Shown piece after piece: positions 45,874-57,699 of a stretch of DNA of 64,000 nt. Below the pieces are notes generated by a model that did not search any database, was not told the origin of the DNA, and saw nothing but the letters and a program-made list of their open reading frames with translations. This DNA comes from Bryoerythrophyllum caledonicum (lineage: Eukaryota > Streptophyta > Bryopsida > Pottiales > Pottiaceae): NCBI GenBank assembly GCA_963971425.1, contig OZ020516.1, positions 38,304,199 through 38,368,198 of the forward strand, given 5' to 3'. A program made the translations under genes and the position numbers. Positions within the stretch are counted from its first letter, which is position 1. The number at the start of each line of letters is the position of its first letter.

Positions 45874-47724
45874 ATGGCGTCCGGGGTATTTTGCGCGCAA
45901 CCCCCCGCCGCTAGTTTCCATGCTGCGACTTCACCTGTCTCAAGGGTCACGATGAATAAGCGCGTGGTGCGACTCGCCGGGAATACATACGAAGCTGGCG
46001 CTCGCGTGTCTGTCGCGGCAGGGAAGGTTGTGTGTCAAGGCCTGGGAGAGCGAACAAGGGACTCGGACGCTGCGCCCTCGATCGATAATTCGACGGATTT
46101 CTTGCAAGAGAACTCAAACGGACACTCGAATGATGTTGAGAGAGAATCATTGGAAGAGGTTGTCGCAAGCGAGAATACTGAGGATCATCACGCTTTCTCG
46201 CATATAATTCCGCAGGAGATGAGGATTTCGTCGACGCTGGCGAAGAGGTGGAGGGAGATTCATGGCGCGAACAACTGGGAGGGGCTGCTGGACCCGCTGG
46301 ACATTGACCTGCGACTGGAGCTGATCCGGTACGGTGAGTTTGCGCAGTCGTGCTACGACGCGTTCGATAACCAGCCGCACTCGCGCTACATGGGCAGTAA
46401 TCTATTCAACATCGACACGATGTTTGAGAAGGTGGGGTTGCCGGACACGGGGTACAAGATCACGGACTACCTGTTCGCCACCACGAGCGTGGACAGCTTC
46501 ATTCTGCGCAACGAGGCGCCGGATGCATGGAGCCGCAACTCGAACTGGATAGGGTACATCGCGGTGTGCGTGGACGAGGCCAAAATCCGGCGCTTGGGGC
46601 GGCGCGACATCCTGCTGGCGTGGCGCGGAACCGCGACCAAGCTAGAGTGGGCGGCAAACCTGGCCAATACGCTGGTGCCATGCTGCCTGGACCCGCGCGC
46701 CAACGTCGACGTGCGCTGGAACATGAAGGTGATGATGGAGGAGGGGTTCCTGAACTTGTACACGACCGCCAACAGCCAGACGATCTACAACTGCGACAGC
46801 GTGCGTGTACAGATCCTCAAGGAGATCAAGCGCCTCATCAAGAAGTACGACGGCGAGGAGCTCAGCATCACCATCACGGGCCACAGCCTGGGCGGCGCCA
46901 TGGCGGTGCTCTCGGGCTACGACATAGCCATGTCGGGCATCAACCGCCACGGCGTGGACGTGGAGGTGAAGGACTTCCAGGACACCACGACGGACCCCAC
47001 GCCCACGTCCGATCCGGGGAAAACCAACGAGCCCGACGCGCGCGGCGCCATCCCCGTCACGTGCTTCACGTTCGCAGGTCCGCGCGTCGGCAATACGCCG
47101 TTCCGGGAGAAGTTGCGCGATCTGGGCGTGAAGATCCTGCGCGTCACGAACGAACACGACATGGTCCCCAAGGTGCCCAGCCCGTTCCTGAACGAGGATT
47201 TCAAGGTAATCGCGCACATACTGGAGCGGTTCCCCTGGACGTACTCGCACGTCGGCGCCGAAATCCAGATCAACCACGACCTGTCCCCGGAGCTCCACCG
47301 TCGCGGCAACCCCGTGAACGCGCACAACATGGAGGCGTATCTGCATCTGCTCACGGGCTACCACGGCCCGGGGCGCCCGTGGCGCGTCGTCGTGGAGCGC
47401 GATCTGGCGCTCGTCAACAAGGCCTCCGACTTCATCTGTCCTAAGCGCACCGGCATCCCAGGCTACTGGTGGCAGCCTGAGAACAAGGGCCTGGTGCGCA
47501 ACAGCGAAGGACAGTGGGTGCAGATCGAGCGCGACTACGAGGACCTCCCCGAGAGCGTGCTCAAGGCCCGCGAAGAGAAGAAGATCGAGACGGAACAGCT
47601 TGAGCTCGAGAAGAAGAAACGCCGGCAGGAGGAGCTTCTCGAGCTCGAACGCGAGATGGAGCTCTTTCTCCAACGCCAAGCCCACCCAAACAGCAGTAAC
47701 AATGGCAATGGCAATGGCGACTGA
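45874..47724 (+). CDS. DAD1-like class I phospholipase A1 (PLA1-I gamma type), intronless
   Basis: A single uninterrupted frame gives 616 residues from the ATG at 45874; upstream in-frame codons lack an ATG. It is an alpha/beta-hydrolase lipase of the plant PLA1 class I group, which in flowering plants is plastid-located and releases sn-1 fatty acids from galactolipids or phosphatidylcholine. The first 110 residues are Ser/Ala/Val-rich with few acids early on, consistent with plastid targeting. The domain opens with RWREIHGANNWEGLLDPLD and RYGEFAQSCYDAFD. RDILLAWRGT is the oxyanion region. GHSLGG carries the nucleophile Ser338; Asp429 (NEHDMVPKVP) and His484 (NAHNMEAYLHLL) complete the triad. 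GYWWQPENKGLV closes the lipase part. A 50-residue Glu/Lys/Leu tail (about 553-605), likely coiled coil, follows and is absent from most members, making it longer than usual. GC content is much higher than in neighbouring DNA. Confidence 0.93.
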   Translation: MASGVFCAQPPAASFHAATSPVSRVTMNKRVVRLAGNTYEAGARVSVAAGKVVCQGLGERTRDSDAAPSIDNSTDFLQENSNGHSNDVERESLEEVVASENTEDHHAFSHIIPQEMRISSTLAKRWREIHGANNWEGLLDPLDIDLRLELIRYGEFAQSCYDAFDNQPHSRYMGSNLFNIDTMFEKVGLPDTGYKITDYLFATTSVDSFILRNEAPDAWSRNSNWIGYIAVCVDEAKIRRLGRRDILLAWRGTATKLEWAANLANTLVPCCLDPRANVDVRWNMKVMMEEGFLNLYTTANSQTIYNCDSVRVQILKEIKRLIKKYDGEELSITITGHSLGGAMAVLSGYDIAMSGINRHGVDVEVKDFQDTTTDPTPTSDPGKTNEPDARGAIPVTCFTFAGPRVGNTPFREKLRDLGVKILRVTNEHDMVPKVPSPFLNEDFKVIAHILERFPWTYSHVGAEIQINHDLSPELHRRGNPVNAHNMEAYLHLLTGYHGPGRPWRVVVERDLALVNKASDFICPKRTGIPGYWWQPENKGLVRNSEGQWVQIERDYEDLPESVLKAREEKKIETEQLELEKKKRRQEELLELEREMELFLQRQAHPNSSNNGNGNGD

Positions 47725-48639
47725 GAAGCAGTGGACTTTCTGCACAAGCTGACTATACTAGTTCAACTCCTGTGAATATGTAACTTAGTAAAAAAAGAAC
47801 GAGCAGTATCTGCGATGATGAGAGGAAGTGCCAGTTTTGAGAATTCAACGCAACGCATTTCATGTACCTGGATACTCCAAAGAACCAGATGTCAATAGAA
47901 TCAAAAAATTTCAGTTGCCGTACGTTTTCCACTGCCGACTTTACGTACTCAGTCACCGTACACTTGACATTCTTGTGACGTCAATTGTACGATGTAACAG
48001 TGTTCTGATTGCCGTGCATCGCCATATTGACACTCCCTACCGTGCATATTTCGTAAAAACTTACTCAGAAGTAATACAACGAATTGCCCAATAAACCACT
48101 ATGGCACTTTGCGATTGTCACTCTTGTGACAACGTTATAATTACAGTAGCAGTTCGCATCTTGTTCATTGTAGTGACCATGCAGTTGTCATTCTTGTGAT
48201 GTTATCTGGCGAATTGTATGCAAAATCTGGAAAAAACGAAGGGGCCTTCTAAGAAGGTGTAAGCAGTCAACTGAAGTGCGTCCCAAGCTGCATTCCTCTG
48301 ATCCTACAGACATGATTGCATAGTGTCGGCAAAATTCCTGTCCGAACCATTCATTGTGGCTGGTACGTGAGTTGCACTTGACTCGATTTTCCACCTGGCG
48401 AACGCATTACGTGGTGTCAGCCTGTCTGTCGTCACGTTACTCTTGCTCTAGTTTCTGTTGCCGTGATGATCAGTGAAGGAAATAATTGAACTCGTGTTAC
48501 TGTAAAAAAATAAAATAAATAGTGTTGTAAATTGACGCAGGAGGTATTTCATATATAATTAAGTCACAATGGATAGTGGTCCAAAATTTTGGAAAATGTA
48601 AATTTTTGTCTAGGTGGTCACCCGTGTAATGTCAAGTTG

Positions 48640-49105
48640 CTATCCGTATGATGCATAAGCCATACCCGTGTAATCCTTAGGTGATATCCATTGTGTCCTC
48701 ATTATGGAAGAATTTTTTTTCTTTGAGGTAGTGATATCCATAGTGATTTTGAAAGACTTATTTAGTGAGTTCAATTTTTTCCTTCATCCGACATTTTATG
48801 AAAAGTTACAGGGTTTTGAAGTTCAAATGGGGAGATCGGGCATGTTGGGCAACTCCAAAAACTTTTCCTATGACACTCTATTGAATGTGAGATTTTCAAT
48901 ATAAGCTAATAATATTATTTCCTTTCATATTGTCAAAAAAAAAATTGGTAGTGATATCCATAGTGACACATAGAAATCGACATTTCTTTGAGGTATTGAT
49001 TTTACACAATGGATATCTATAAGGACACAATGGGTATCACCTAAGTATTACACCTATAATCACTACCTCAAAGAAAAATAAGTCTTTCAACAAATAGGGG
49101 TTGAA
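48640..49105. repeat. Inverted-repeat cluster (CTTTGAGGTAGTGAT / GTGATACCCAT words)
   Basis: TTTCTTTGAGGTAGTGATAT, AAAGACTTATTT and AGGTGATATCCATTGTGTCC on the plus strand at 48680-48765 reappear as reverse complements at 49010-49100 in permuted order. The arrangement fits two nested or rearranged copies of one small element in opposite orientation. It belongs to the GTGATACCCAT word family seen elsewhere in the window. Confidence 0.55.
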
Positions 49106-49949
49106 AGAGACCATCGGGTACAACAAACGTAGACTTTCTCATTTTATATGTACAAAATATTTGAATAGTACAAAACACGTTTAAAATTATTTTATTTAGG
49201 AAAATAATCAAGTACAATCATATAAAGCTCTCTTGTTATTCTATATAGAAATAAAATGAAGAAAGAAGTTAATAATTGTGTTTTATTTTGCTAGAAATTT
49301 TGCTAGAAGTTTCTATTGGTATATAGATTTTTTGTACATGTAGAGAATAGTACCTTCTTTGAAGATGTCAAAAAATAATATCCAAGTCAAATATTTTCAC
49401 ACATTTCAGGCAAGTGGGAAAAAAACTTCATCTTTTTGACATATAACACAAAGTATCGAGATCTTCATATTTTTCACTTTTTGATTTTTTAGTAACAATA
49501 GAGTTATCTGCAAAGTACCCCAAATCCTCAGTTTCTAACCTGTAAAATGGAAAAGCCAGGGTCCCCGAGTCCACTGGCAGGGTTTCACTGTAGACCTTGA
49601 ATAGAACACTGGATAAACTAGTTTTTGAGCCCTAGAATTCCCAAACTCGAGTTTGAGCCTGGCTTTTATTTTAAGCAAACTCTGACCCTTCACATCATAC
49701 ACAACTCTAGGATTGTAGGATACATGCCAGAGTGTCATGACGTTCATGATTGTTCTTGTTTGTTTTTGGGAGATTTGTGCCACTTGTGCCATAAATAACA
49801 CCTCCTCAAAACCCTCAAACCCTAAACTTTTTTCACAGGATTACTTTGCTTCTACACTCAAATACAGGTTAGATTCTCTTTTGCATGAAAAAAGGAGGAC
49901 AATAGACAGTTCCCTTTACAAATAACTCAAATATGTGGTAAAAATACTT

Positions 49950-50413
49950 ACAATAACTGTTTGGATTATCATTCAAATACACATCAAGTTCACCAAAAAA
50001 AATGTGAAATGACAATTTTTGAACCTCCACTCCTTGCACACTCTTTTTGTATATGCTACACCCCTTTACTACTTCAAAAAATTGATGTGATCAAAACTAA
50101 CATCATGATTAATGCAATGATAAAAGATTTGGACAAAAAATTGATACCAAGTGAAATCAAAGGACTCTGCTTATCTACTCAATGCAAGGAAGGAATGATC
50201 CCTTTTTCCTGACCTCAAATACTGTAATCATGCAATCCATGCAGTGGATGGCTATTCAAATTTTTTTTGTAAGTTCAGATTAAAGTCTTTTTTAGATCCT
50301 ACGATCAAAAGTCCAAAATGTTTTTTGCCAATGAATGATTTTGCCACTTTTTGGGTGTGGAATTTGCGGAGTGTTTCTTGACTTAAAAATATCTTGGGCT
50401 CTTAGGGATTAAG
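49950..50413 (-). repeat. Partial minus-strand copy of the 0.92-kb element
   Basis: The right end reads GGGCTCTTAGGGATTAA (50397-50413), the reverse complement of the family's left terminus. Inside are TTGATACCAAGTGAAATCAA, AACATCATGATTAATGC and CCATGCAGTGGATGG-type words, matching the plus copies. The opposite terminus is missing or too diverged to see, so the upstream limit is approximate. Confidence 0.5.
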
Positions 50414-52803
50414 AATCACCAATTATTTGAAAAAAAGGTTTTACTATAATTAAAATTATTATCGTACCTTCATATTATATTCACATGTATAAATTCTTAT
50501 GAAATGAGTAGATCCATAAATCACTTATGCAATATTGGGCTAAAAAGATACTTCAATTGATATGTATTTTATATGCGTCATGTAATACAAGATTTAAAAA
50601 AATATGACGTGGTTGTCAAGACACCACCAAAATATCCATGTGTCCGTGTCTCTAGTGTATAGTAGGCAAGGAAAAATTCTACAAGCCTTTATCATGCTAA
50701 GTGCTATAGTATTTTGAGAAAATTTTAATTTGCTACATTAAACACTTAGAAGTACACCTAGTTGATATGTATCGGGCTGTTAACGGTGTCACTTGGGCCT
50801 TCCTCGTTGCTGTGCGTTCCTACTCACATGAAGAGGTCTTCGTTGGAGCCCAAACGAAGTCTACGAGCAATGGATCGAGTTTTCCTCACGCATCCATCTT
50901 CCTCTAACACGGCCCTCAAGATTTGTGATTGCATGAGGTCGTCAAGAGCTTGCCGTATTTGCAGACTGTGTTGATCAAGCAAGAATTCTATCCCGTCGTT
51001 TTGGAAAAAAATTCCTCCACTCCAAATTAGATAACTGCCTAAGTCTTATAGGGTCAGGTTGGTCAACATTGTCCACAATACGAGCTCCGTTGTCGCTCGT
51101 GACATGGACTCCATCAACACCCCACAACCATCCTCAGTGATATGGACTCCATCTCCGCCCCTTTCCCTTCAAAGTTTCAAGTTGATTGCCTTCATGAGAT
51201 TCTCTTATGAGAAGGTTGTCATTGTTGTGACAGAGAATATTAATTTAGTGGGCCCATATTACTCGAACTCAACCCTCCCGGAGTCCATTGCATCATCCCC
51301 CTTAAGTTTGATAACAACTTAAATACAAGGGGGCAATAACCGGGCAGGCGCCACCGTCCTTTCAGCGGCACCCGAGTAGTTCATTCCTTAAGCAAGTATG
51401 CAACTCGACTAGTTATTCGAGTTCTAGTGCTCGACCAAGTATCCAACACAATACAAAGGGCCAAAACTGACGGGCTCACAGGCTACATGTACTTGTTCAT
51501 TAGAACTGTCTCCACATTATTATTATTCCTCCAATTGCTGCGGAGTACAAAGTTACGGTTAGAGGTCCAAGGATCTCAATTTTGAGGTTGCACAAGCCAT
51601 TAGAGGAGGGTGGTGGGGTAAAACCTGACCCTTATTTTATTTTTGGATGGGGACCTATTAATAGTAGAAACAGACATCCAATGGTAATTTGGGGTGGTAG
51701 GCCCCAAATTTCCCAAACAAATTTCCTCAATAAGCCTTTGGACCCCCTAAAATGAGAGGTGTTGTTTAGACAAGGGCCCACCTCCCTGAAATACCTCGTG
51801 CAACCTCAATATTGAGATCTGAGATCCAAAGTTGTACTTTCTATGTAGATTTCCTTCCCACTTGTTGGCAAAGACAAAATTGGTTTGATTTTTGAAGTAA
51901 GTCAAGATCTTGTCGGAGTTAAAAACAAGAGCTACGCGCATTTAATAATTTTCTCAATCCATAGAAAGGAGGAATGCCATGGCCAAGGCCCAAGTGCTTT
52001 TCAACGGGCTGCCCAACCCCGCTCGCCTACTTTGTTGGGTGGGTTAAGTTTGCGCCCTAGCAGGACGTCCACACCAAAGTCATCTGTCCACGCCCTAGCC
52101 TTGTATCTGCGGCCCACGTCTGCGCCCTAATCTTCCAACGTCCATGCCCTACCCTTTCATCCGCGCCGTGACGTAGACGTCTGCGCCATGTCTTCTGTTG
52201 TCCCACATCCCCATCCTTACTAATTCCATCCGTGTCCAGCATCCTTCATGGCAGCAAGGTGGCACCAATGTGGCAACCACGTTGCCTTTTCTTACATTAT
52301 CAAACATTCAACTACGTGTTGACTACATTGGACGAGTGGGACCTCTACCAAACAAGTGAATTGGACGGATAGGCGAACCGGACGTCTGCCCAGTATGACA
52401 ATCCTTACATGTAGGGTGTGCATCAACAATGCACAAGAGAGCGTTTTGCACCACATCTAGGACTGCCCTCAAGCCAATGAAAGGTAGAGTTATGTCACCA
52501 CGGTAATTAATACTATTGGCAACCCATGCGGATTGGAGTGCAGCACTCACCCAGTTCAGTGACAATTGAAGTCTATTCGAGACTCTATGCACCCGTAATA
52601 GCATGCGTGTAATCACTTGGGCTAGAAGTTGTTAATTGTTGTTTGTTCAATCTCCTCACACAGCTCGTCTTGGCGAGTCTGGTTTGTCTGGATTTATTCT
52701 TTCGTAATTAGATTTCGTTTAATCTACTTCAAGGAAAAAAACAAGGAGCCAACCTGAAGCCCTAATCTTGTTTCAGTGCTCTGCCCAATCCCATGTCATA
52801 ACA

Positions 52804-53725
52804 TTAACCCCTAAAGTTGCTTGTCAATTTCACATAAAAACACTTCAAAACTACTGATTTCAATGCAGTGAGTAGGAAGGAAATTAAAAAATTATATCCA
52901 GTTTTTACCATAGGATTCCAATTAAGGTTTACTAAGTAACATACTCACAAAATTTAACATGAATTGTGATCGCACAGATTGAAAGATTATTGTATTTGAA
53001 GGAAACAAAGCAATTCATTTTCTTTTCTTCGTTGAGTGAATCAACAAGCTTTGGCTTCACTTGGTGTCAAATTATTGCACTATACAAGGTCTAAATTCAT
53101 TACCACCATGTTAAGTATGATATTGGATCCTTGTAAACCAATTTTTAGAGGTAGAGAAAGGGTGTAGCATACTCAATGTGCAAGGAGTTGACTTTCAAAA
53201 AATGTTAGTTCAAGTTTTGTTTTTTGGTGAACTTAATATGTTCAAGAATGATAATCCAAACTATCAATAAGAAGGTTACACCACATATTGTTGTGAAAAA
53301 AAATTAAAATTAAAAATATGAAAATCTCTAAGTTTTATGTGGAAAAAGAAAAAGAAAATTGTAACTTGCCTAACAATGTGTGAAAATGTTTCACTTGGGT
53401 TAAATTGTTTTTTTACACTAAAGACAAGAATTTTCTTTTACAATTTTGAAGAAAATGATATTCTTTACTTGTAGGGAAAATCTTAATGTCAATAGAAACT
53501 TCTAGCAAAAAATTTGGAGCTGCCAAAGTCCCAAGATTTGCACTTAGATTAGCATAGCTTATGTTTCAAAGTTCTCGGGGAAAATAATCGTATTTCCACA
53601 AAGCTACTATTATGCTGCATCTTCATATATAAGAATTCAAAAATTCATGACCAAAATTGTGACCATAGGAACCTGCCCAAAATTGAAAACATTCTCCTAG
53701 GGAGAAATGGTCCTTTAAGGATTAA
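52804..53725 (+). mobile_element. 0.92-kb TTAACCCCTAA-end element, copy A
   Basis: It starts TTAACCCCTAAAGTTGC and ends TCCTTTAAGGATTAA, and shares ordered internal words with 54874-55798: TTGGCTTCACTTGGTGTCAA, TGCACTATACAAGGTCTAAA, GAGGTAGAGAAAGGGTGTAG. The length (922 bp) equals that of the second copy within 3 bp. No open frame is conserved between copies, so the family is non-coding and moved in trans, if it is a transposon. Confidence 0.6.
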
Positions 53726-53929
53726 GTATGACATGTACCTAAGTCCAAAAATGAAATGGTGGGAGAGTAAACTAGAAAAGGAGAAGAAACACTATGGTCA
53801 TACATGAAAACAAGAAGTTATGGACTCTATCAACCACCCTTCTTCTTGTGCTCAACTTTAATTGAATATGATCTACATGAGGAATACAACAATGGGAACA
53901 ACTCAACATACCTTTGATTTGCCACCATC

Positions 53930-54240
53930 TCAAAGTAATTTTCTTGAAAGTGCTTTCCAAAGGGGAAAGCCAGTAGGAATATGGTGCTAGCCGAGACAAA
54001 AAAAATTTATGCATGAGAATAGACTTCTAAAAATTTCATACTCCATTTTTCTGCACCAATGAGATGCATGGCAATCAATGCTCTTGGGCCCTACCCCATG
54101 CAAGCTAAAGCTCCTCTATAGTACCTCAAGTTCCCAAAAAATTGACCAGTGGTTCCCTCACACCTTTCCCCAACCAAGTCACCATGTACATGTGGTCCTA
54201 GTTACTAACATAAGACCCTAAGATTTGGGGTGAAAGATCC
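53930..54240 (+). repeat. Dispersed repeat copy, plus orientation
   Basis: GAAAGTGCTTTCCAAAGGGG, ATATGGTGCTAG, GGCAATCAATGCTCTTGGGC, CCCATGCAAGCTAAAGCTCC and TAACATAAGACCCTAAGATT are the reverse complements of ordered words at 33965-34300 and 63388-63590. This is the most complete plus copy in the window. Confidence 0.6.
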
Positions 54241-54873
54241 TTTATTTTCAAAAAAACTCTATTGCCATGAAAATACCAGGTTTTTCTCTACTGGCATCTT
54301 TTTTTGTGAATAAAATATTTTGTTGTGAAGAGCTCTTCATGACGAACATACCGTTGGCATGTTCTCGATTATGACAAGGCACCGCTTTCACTTTTCATTA
54401 CAAAGGGAGACTTATGCTTAGTGTATCCTAACCCTTTTGTGCCGAGGTGGTCCTTTTCGGGTCGATTCTGGTGCTTTCCGGGCTATAGCTCCTTATGTGT
54501 AAGTTAGATGCATGTTTTTGGTTGTGAATGTATGTGACACAAGTTCATATGCTTCAAATTGAACAATTTCCGTGCTTATTGGTGCAATCATTGAGGAGCT
54601 ACAATGATTTTTGTGAAGTGGGATCAACGTGAAATGTACTCTATGTGTAGATATTGTTGTGCACTATCTACTAGTTGGTGTGCATGATCTAGTACACTTG
54701 TGGACTCCCATGTGCCTTGTGAGGACCTCCAACATTAAAGGGATAAGACAGATCTTCTTGTAATTATCCCAAAGCCATACAAGTTTTTAAAAAGTACTTG
54801 GTAGAAATATAAAACATCATGAATCATAGAGAAGTAGCTATGAACTATGACCAAATCATAGCTATGTTGTATT

Positions 54874-55798
54874 TTAACCCCTAAAAGCCCGTGACAATTT
54901 CACACCAAAAACACTTCAAAATTGTTGATTCTAGTGCAATGAGTAAAGAAGGAAACAAAACCTTATATTTATCCTTTTGACCATAGGATCTCCATTAAGA
55001 CTTATTAAGTAACATACTCGCAAACTTTCATACACTTTGATCGCACATATTGAAAGATTATAGTGTTTGAAGTCAAGAAAATTGTTCATTTTCTTCCCTG
55101 CTTTGAGTGGCTTTGAGTGGATCAGCAAACCTTGGCTTCACTTGGTATTAAATTTTTGCACTATACAAGGTCTAAATCTTTTACCGTTTTGTTAAGCATG
55201 ATGTTGGTTCCATATGCAAGAATTTTTAGAGGTAGAGAAGGGGTGTAGCATATTCAAAACAAGTGTGCAAGGAGTGGAGGTTCAAAAATTATCAATTCAC
55301 GATTTCATTTTTTGAGAATTTGATATGTTTTAGAGTGATAATCTAAAAGGCCAATAAGAAGTTTTACACCACATATTGTTGTAGAAAAAATAAAATGTGA
55401 AAAATATGAAGATCTCTAGGTTTTATGTAAAAAAATGAAGTTATTTTGTCCGCTTGCCCGAAATGTGTAAAAATGTGTAAAAATGTTTTTTAACACTAAA
55501 GACAAGAATTTTTTTTGACATCTTCAAGAATGTAATATTTCCTTCATGTATGGAAAATTTCAATGTCAATAGAGACTTCTAGCAAAATTTGGAGCTGCAT
55601 GGAGTCCCCATTTCTAACTTTGAGTGGTACTAACTTTCAAACCATGAATCCAAAATAAAATTAAAATATCTCCATCGAGATCTTATCATAGTAAATCTAT
55701 TATAAGAGTTTTAATTTTTTTTTAATAAAATTTTTTTAGGAACCTGCCCAAAATCCAAAAAAGTATGCCCCACGTACACTTGGGCTCTTAGGGGTTAA
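54874..55798 (+). mobile_element. 0.92-kb TTAACCCCTAA-end element, copy B
   Basis: The left end TTAACCCCTAAAAGCCC (54874-54890) and right end GGGCTCTTAGGGGTTAA (55782-55798) are inverted repeats with one mismatch in 17. Internal words match copy A throughout. The clear terminal inverted repeats mark it as a DNA-transposon derivative. The TTAA at each end may include target sequence, so a TTAA or 2-3 bp duplication is possible but not proven. Confidence 0.7.
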
Positions 55799-56219
55799 CC
55801 CCTCAAGACCAAGATGGGGTTTTGCAAGTCTCGTGTGCGTTCCAATGATTGTAATATGTATGTTTAGTTCTTAGAATTTTATACAAAGATGCAAGAAGAT
55901 GAGAGCTTTGTGGGAACATAATTTTATTCTCATCAAACCTATAGAAAAAATTATGTCATTTAAAAGAACATTTGTCCTAGGTGGGTATTTTGGGGTATTT
56001 CAAAAACTCGGCTTTTTTTATATTTTTAATACAAGTAACATCATTTGATTTGAGATTATTCATAGTATAAAACTTTGACTCCATAATGAGTCAAAGTTTT
56101 CTCACCCTTTTTGGGCAAGGTGCACAAAACATATCTCATTTTCTCATAAATTAGAGATCTTCAATTTTTCTCATTTTGTAACCATGAAATAAAAGCATCA
56201 ACCTTAGTTTTGACTATTT

Positions 56220-56665
56220 GGTTTCAATTTACACAAGAATGAATGAATCAAAAGTGAATAAATTTGCTTGGTGAGTTTTGAACCTCTCTAAATTGCTTAA
56301 TTGTTTCAAATATGCTTTGCTTCTCCAATACCTAAAAAAATTGGTGCACAAGGAACTAACATCACGTAAATTGTATTGGTATTAAATCTAGAACTTTTGT
56401 AATGCAAGAACTCAACATCAAGTGAAGTCAAAGTCCAATGATCCTTTAAAAATAGGAAAGAAGAATAGCTTCTACATTCACTTCAAACTCTATAATCTTT
56501 CAGTCTACGCAATCGAAGTTTTTAAATTTTGTGAGCATGTGATTGAAGTAGTATAGATTAAGAGCTTACAAAATAGAGATAGAACTACTGACTTTATCTC
56601 TCTTCTTTACTCTTTGCACCAAAATGAACAATTTTGAAGTGTTTTTTGGGAAAAATAATCAAGGA
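56220..56665 (-). repeat. Partial minus-strand copy of the 0.92-kb element
   Basis: AACTCAACATCAAGTGAAGT, CAAAGTCCAATGATCC, CTCTATAATCTTTCAGTCTA and TTTGAAGTGTTTTTTGGG are reverse complements of words in copies A and B, in the expected order. Neither terminus is intact. Confidence 0.5.
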
Positions 56666-57225
56666 ATCATAAGGGATAAACCCAGTTACTTATGAAAACC
56701 TTCAAAGAGACAAATAGAACTAAGAGAACCCACAACAGTAGAGAACATAATAGCTGAGAGTGAAAGCAAAAAGTTGCTTCGTTGATTTGTAAGAAAAAGG
56801 TGAACCGGAGGGGCAACGGTTCGTAGCACCTAAGTAACTAAGTGGCAGTAAAAAATCGAAGGATGAGAAGGGGATGGGGCCATCTCCAAACCTACATTTA
56901 GAAAAAATGAAGGAGGTAGGGTGTGGGCGGAAATGGGGGGAAAGTGTTTGTCTCCCCCCCTTCCAATTTTGTATAATTGGTAGGTGGCACCCATGTGTCC
57001 CATGTGTCCACTAAATATGGTTTATAATTTATTAATTATTAGTTGAGGTGGCATGTGCACATATGGGAGATGCCACATTCTTCCAAAATTCTCCAAATAA
57101 CTAATTACATGCTGAAAATCCCAAATAAGGATACTACATATTGACTTTTTAAAATAAACTCTAATTTAGCCATCACCACATTAAAAAATCCGCTTATGTG
57201 GGGTCAAATCTGTGCTTTAAAAATT

Positions 57226-57275
57226 GGATAGGGTATTGACAAGGGAGTTGTGATGGAACTGTCAGTACCCTATCC
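57226..57275. repeat. Hairpin of GGATAGGGTATTGACA arms
   Basis: GGATAGGGTATTGACA (57226-57241) and TGTCAGTACCCTATCC (57260-57275) are inverted copies with one mismatch, separated by 18 bp. The same 16-bp word recurs at several places between 59275 and 60812, so it is likely the terminus of a DNA-element family. Here two termini stand face to face. Confidence 0.65.
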
Positions 57276-57699
57276 CTCATATCTTCATCCACGTTCGGTT
57301 TATGTCTTAGGATTGCAGAATATCACATATTAGGGTTCTTTGTACACACACTACAACATTAGGGTTCTAAATTGAGGCTGTGCGGTTTACACTTCAGGAT
57401 TTTCATTATAATGCTCACTACCTTCATGTTAAATTTAAGGAAACGCAAAGTACTTTAATTTCATTCAAAATATTAAAACCTACCTTTTTATAAAAGATAA
57501 ATTTATAACCTAGATATAAAGTATTCCATTTTATTTTGAATACTGATTTTTCATTCAGAAGGTTTTTATGTTTGAATAATAAAATCCATGTTCTTATAAT
57601 AAGCTGATTTCATTTCATATTTTTGGACACATTCTCATATACCAAAATAAGCATATAAGGTACTCTGTGTTTTTTCCTTATTTTCTTTTCTCTTCTTTC

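Larger units (their letters stand above)
47725..52803. other. Repeat-rich intergenic region after PLA1 gene
   Basis: No conserved protein was recognised over about 5 kb. The first 800 bp may include the PLA1 3' untranslated region. Inverted repeats lie at 48640-49105, and a minus-orientation partial copy of the 0.92-kb element ends at 50413 (both listed). 50760-51330 and 52020-52260 are GC-richer patches with short frames and no domain I can name; they may be old retroelement fragments. Confidence 0.5.

Noticed and set aside
46527..47444. 305-codon plus-strand frame overlapping the PLA1 gene
   Set aside because: It is out of frame with the lipase, Arg/His/Pro-rich, and a by-product of GC-rich codon use.
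26133..47724. A biosynthetic gene cluster (P450 plus lipases)
   Set aside because: The genes are of unrelated pathways, widely spaced, and separated by transposons and housekeeping-type genes; nothing in the sequence ties them together.
46642..47745. 367-codon open frame on the minus strand inside the PLA1 gene
   Set aside because: It is antisense to the well-supported lipase in GC-rich sequence, where long shadow frames are common; its product shows no recognised domain.
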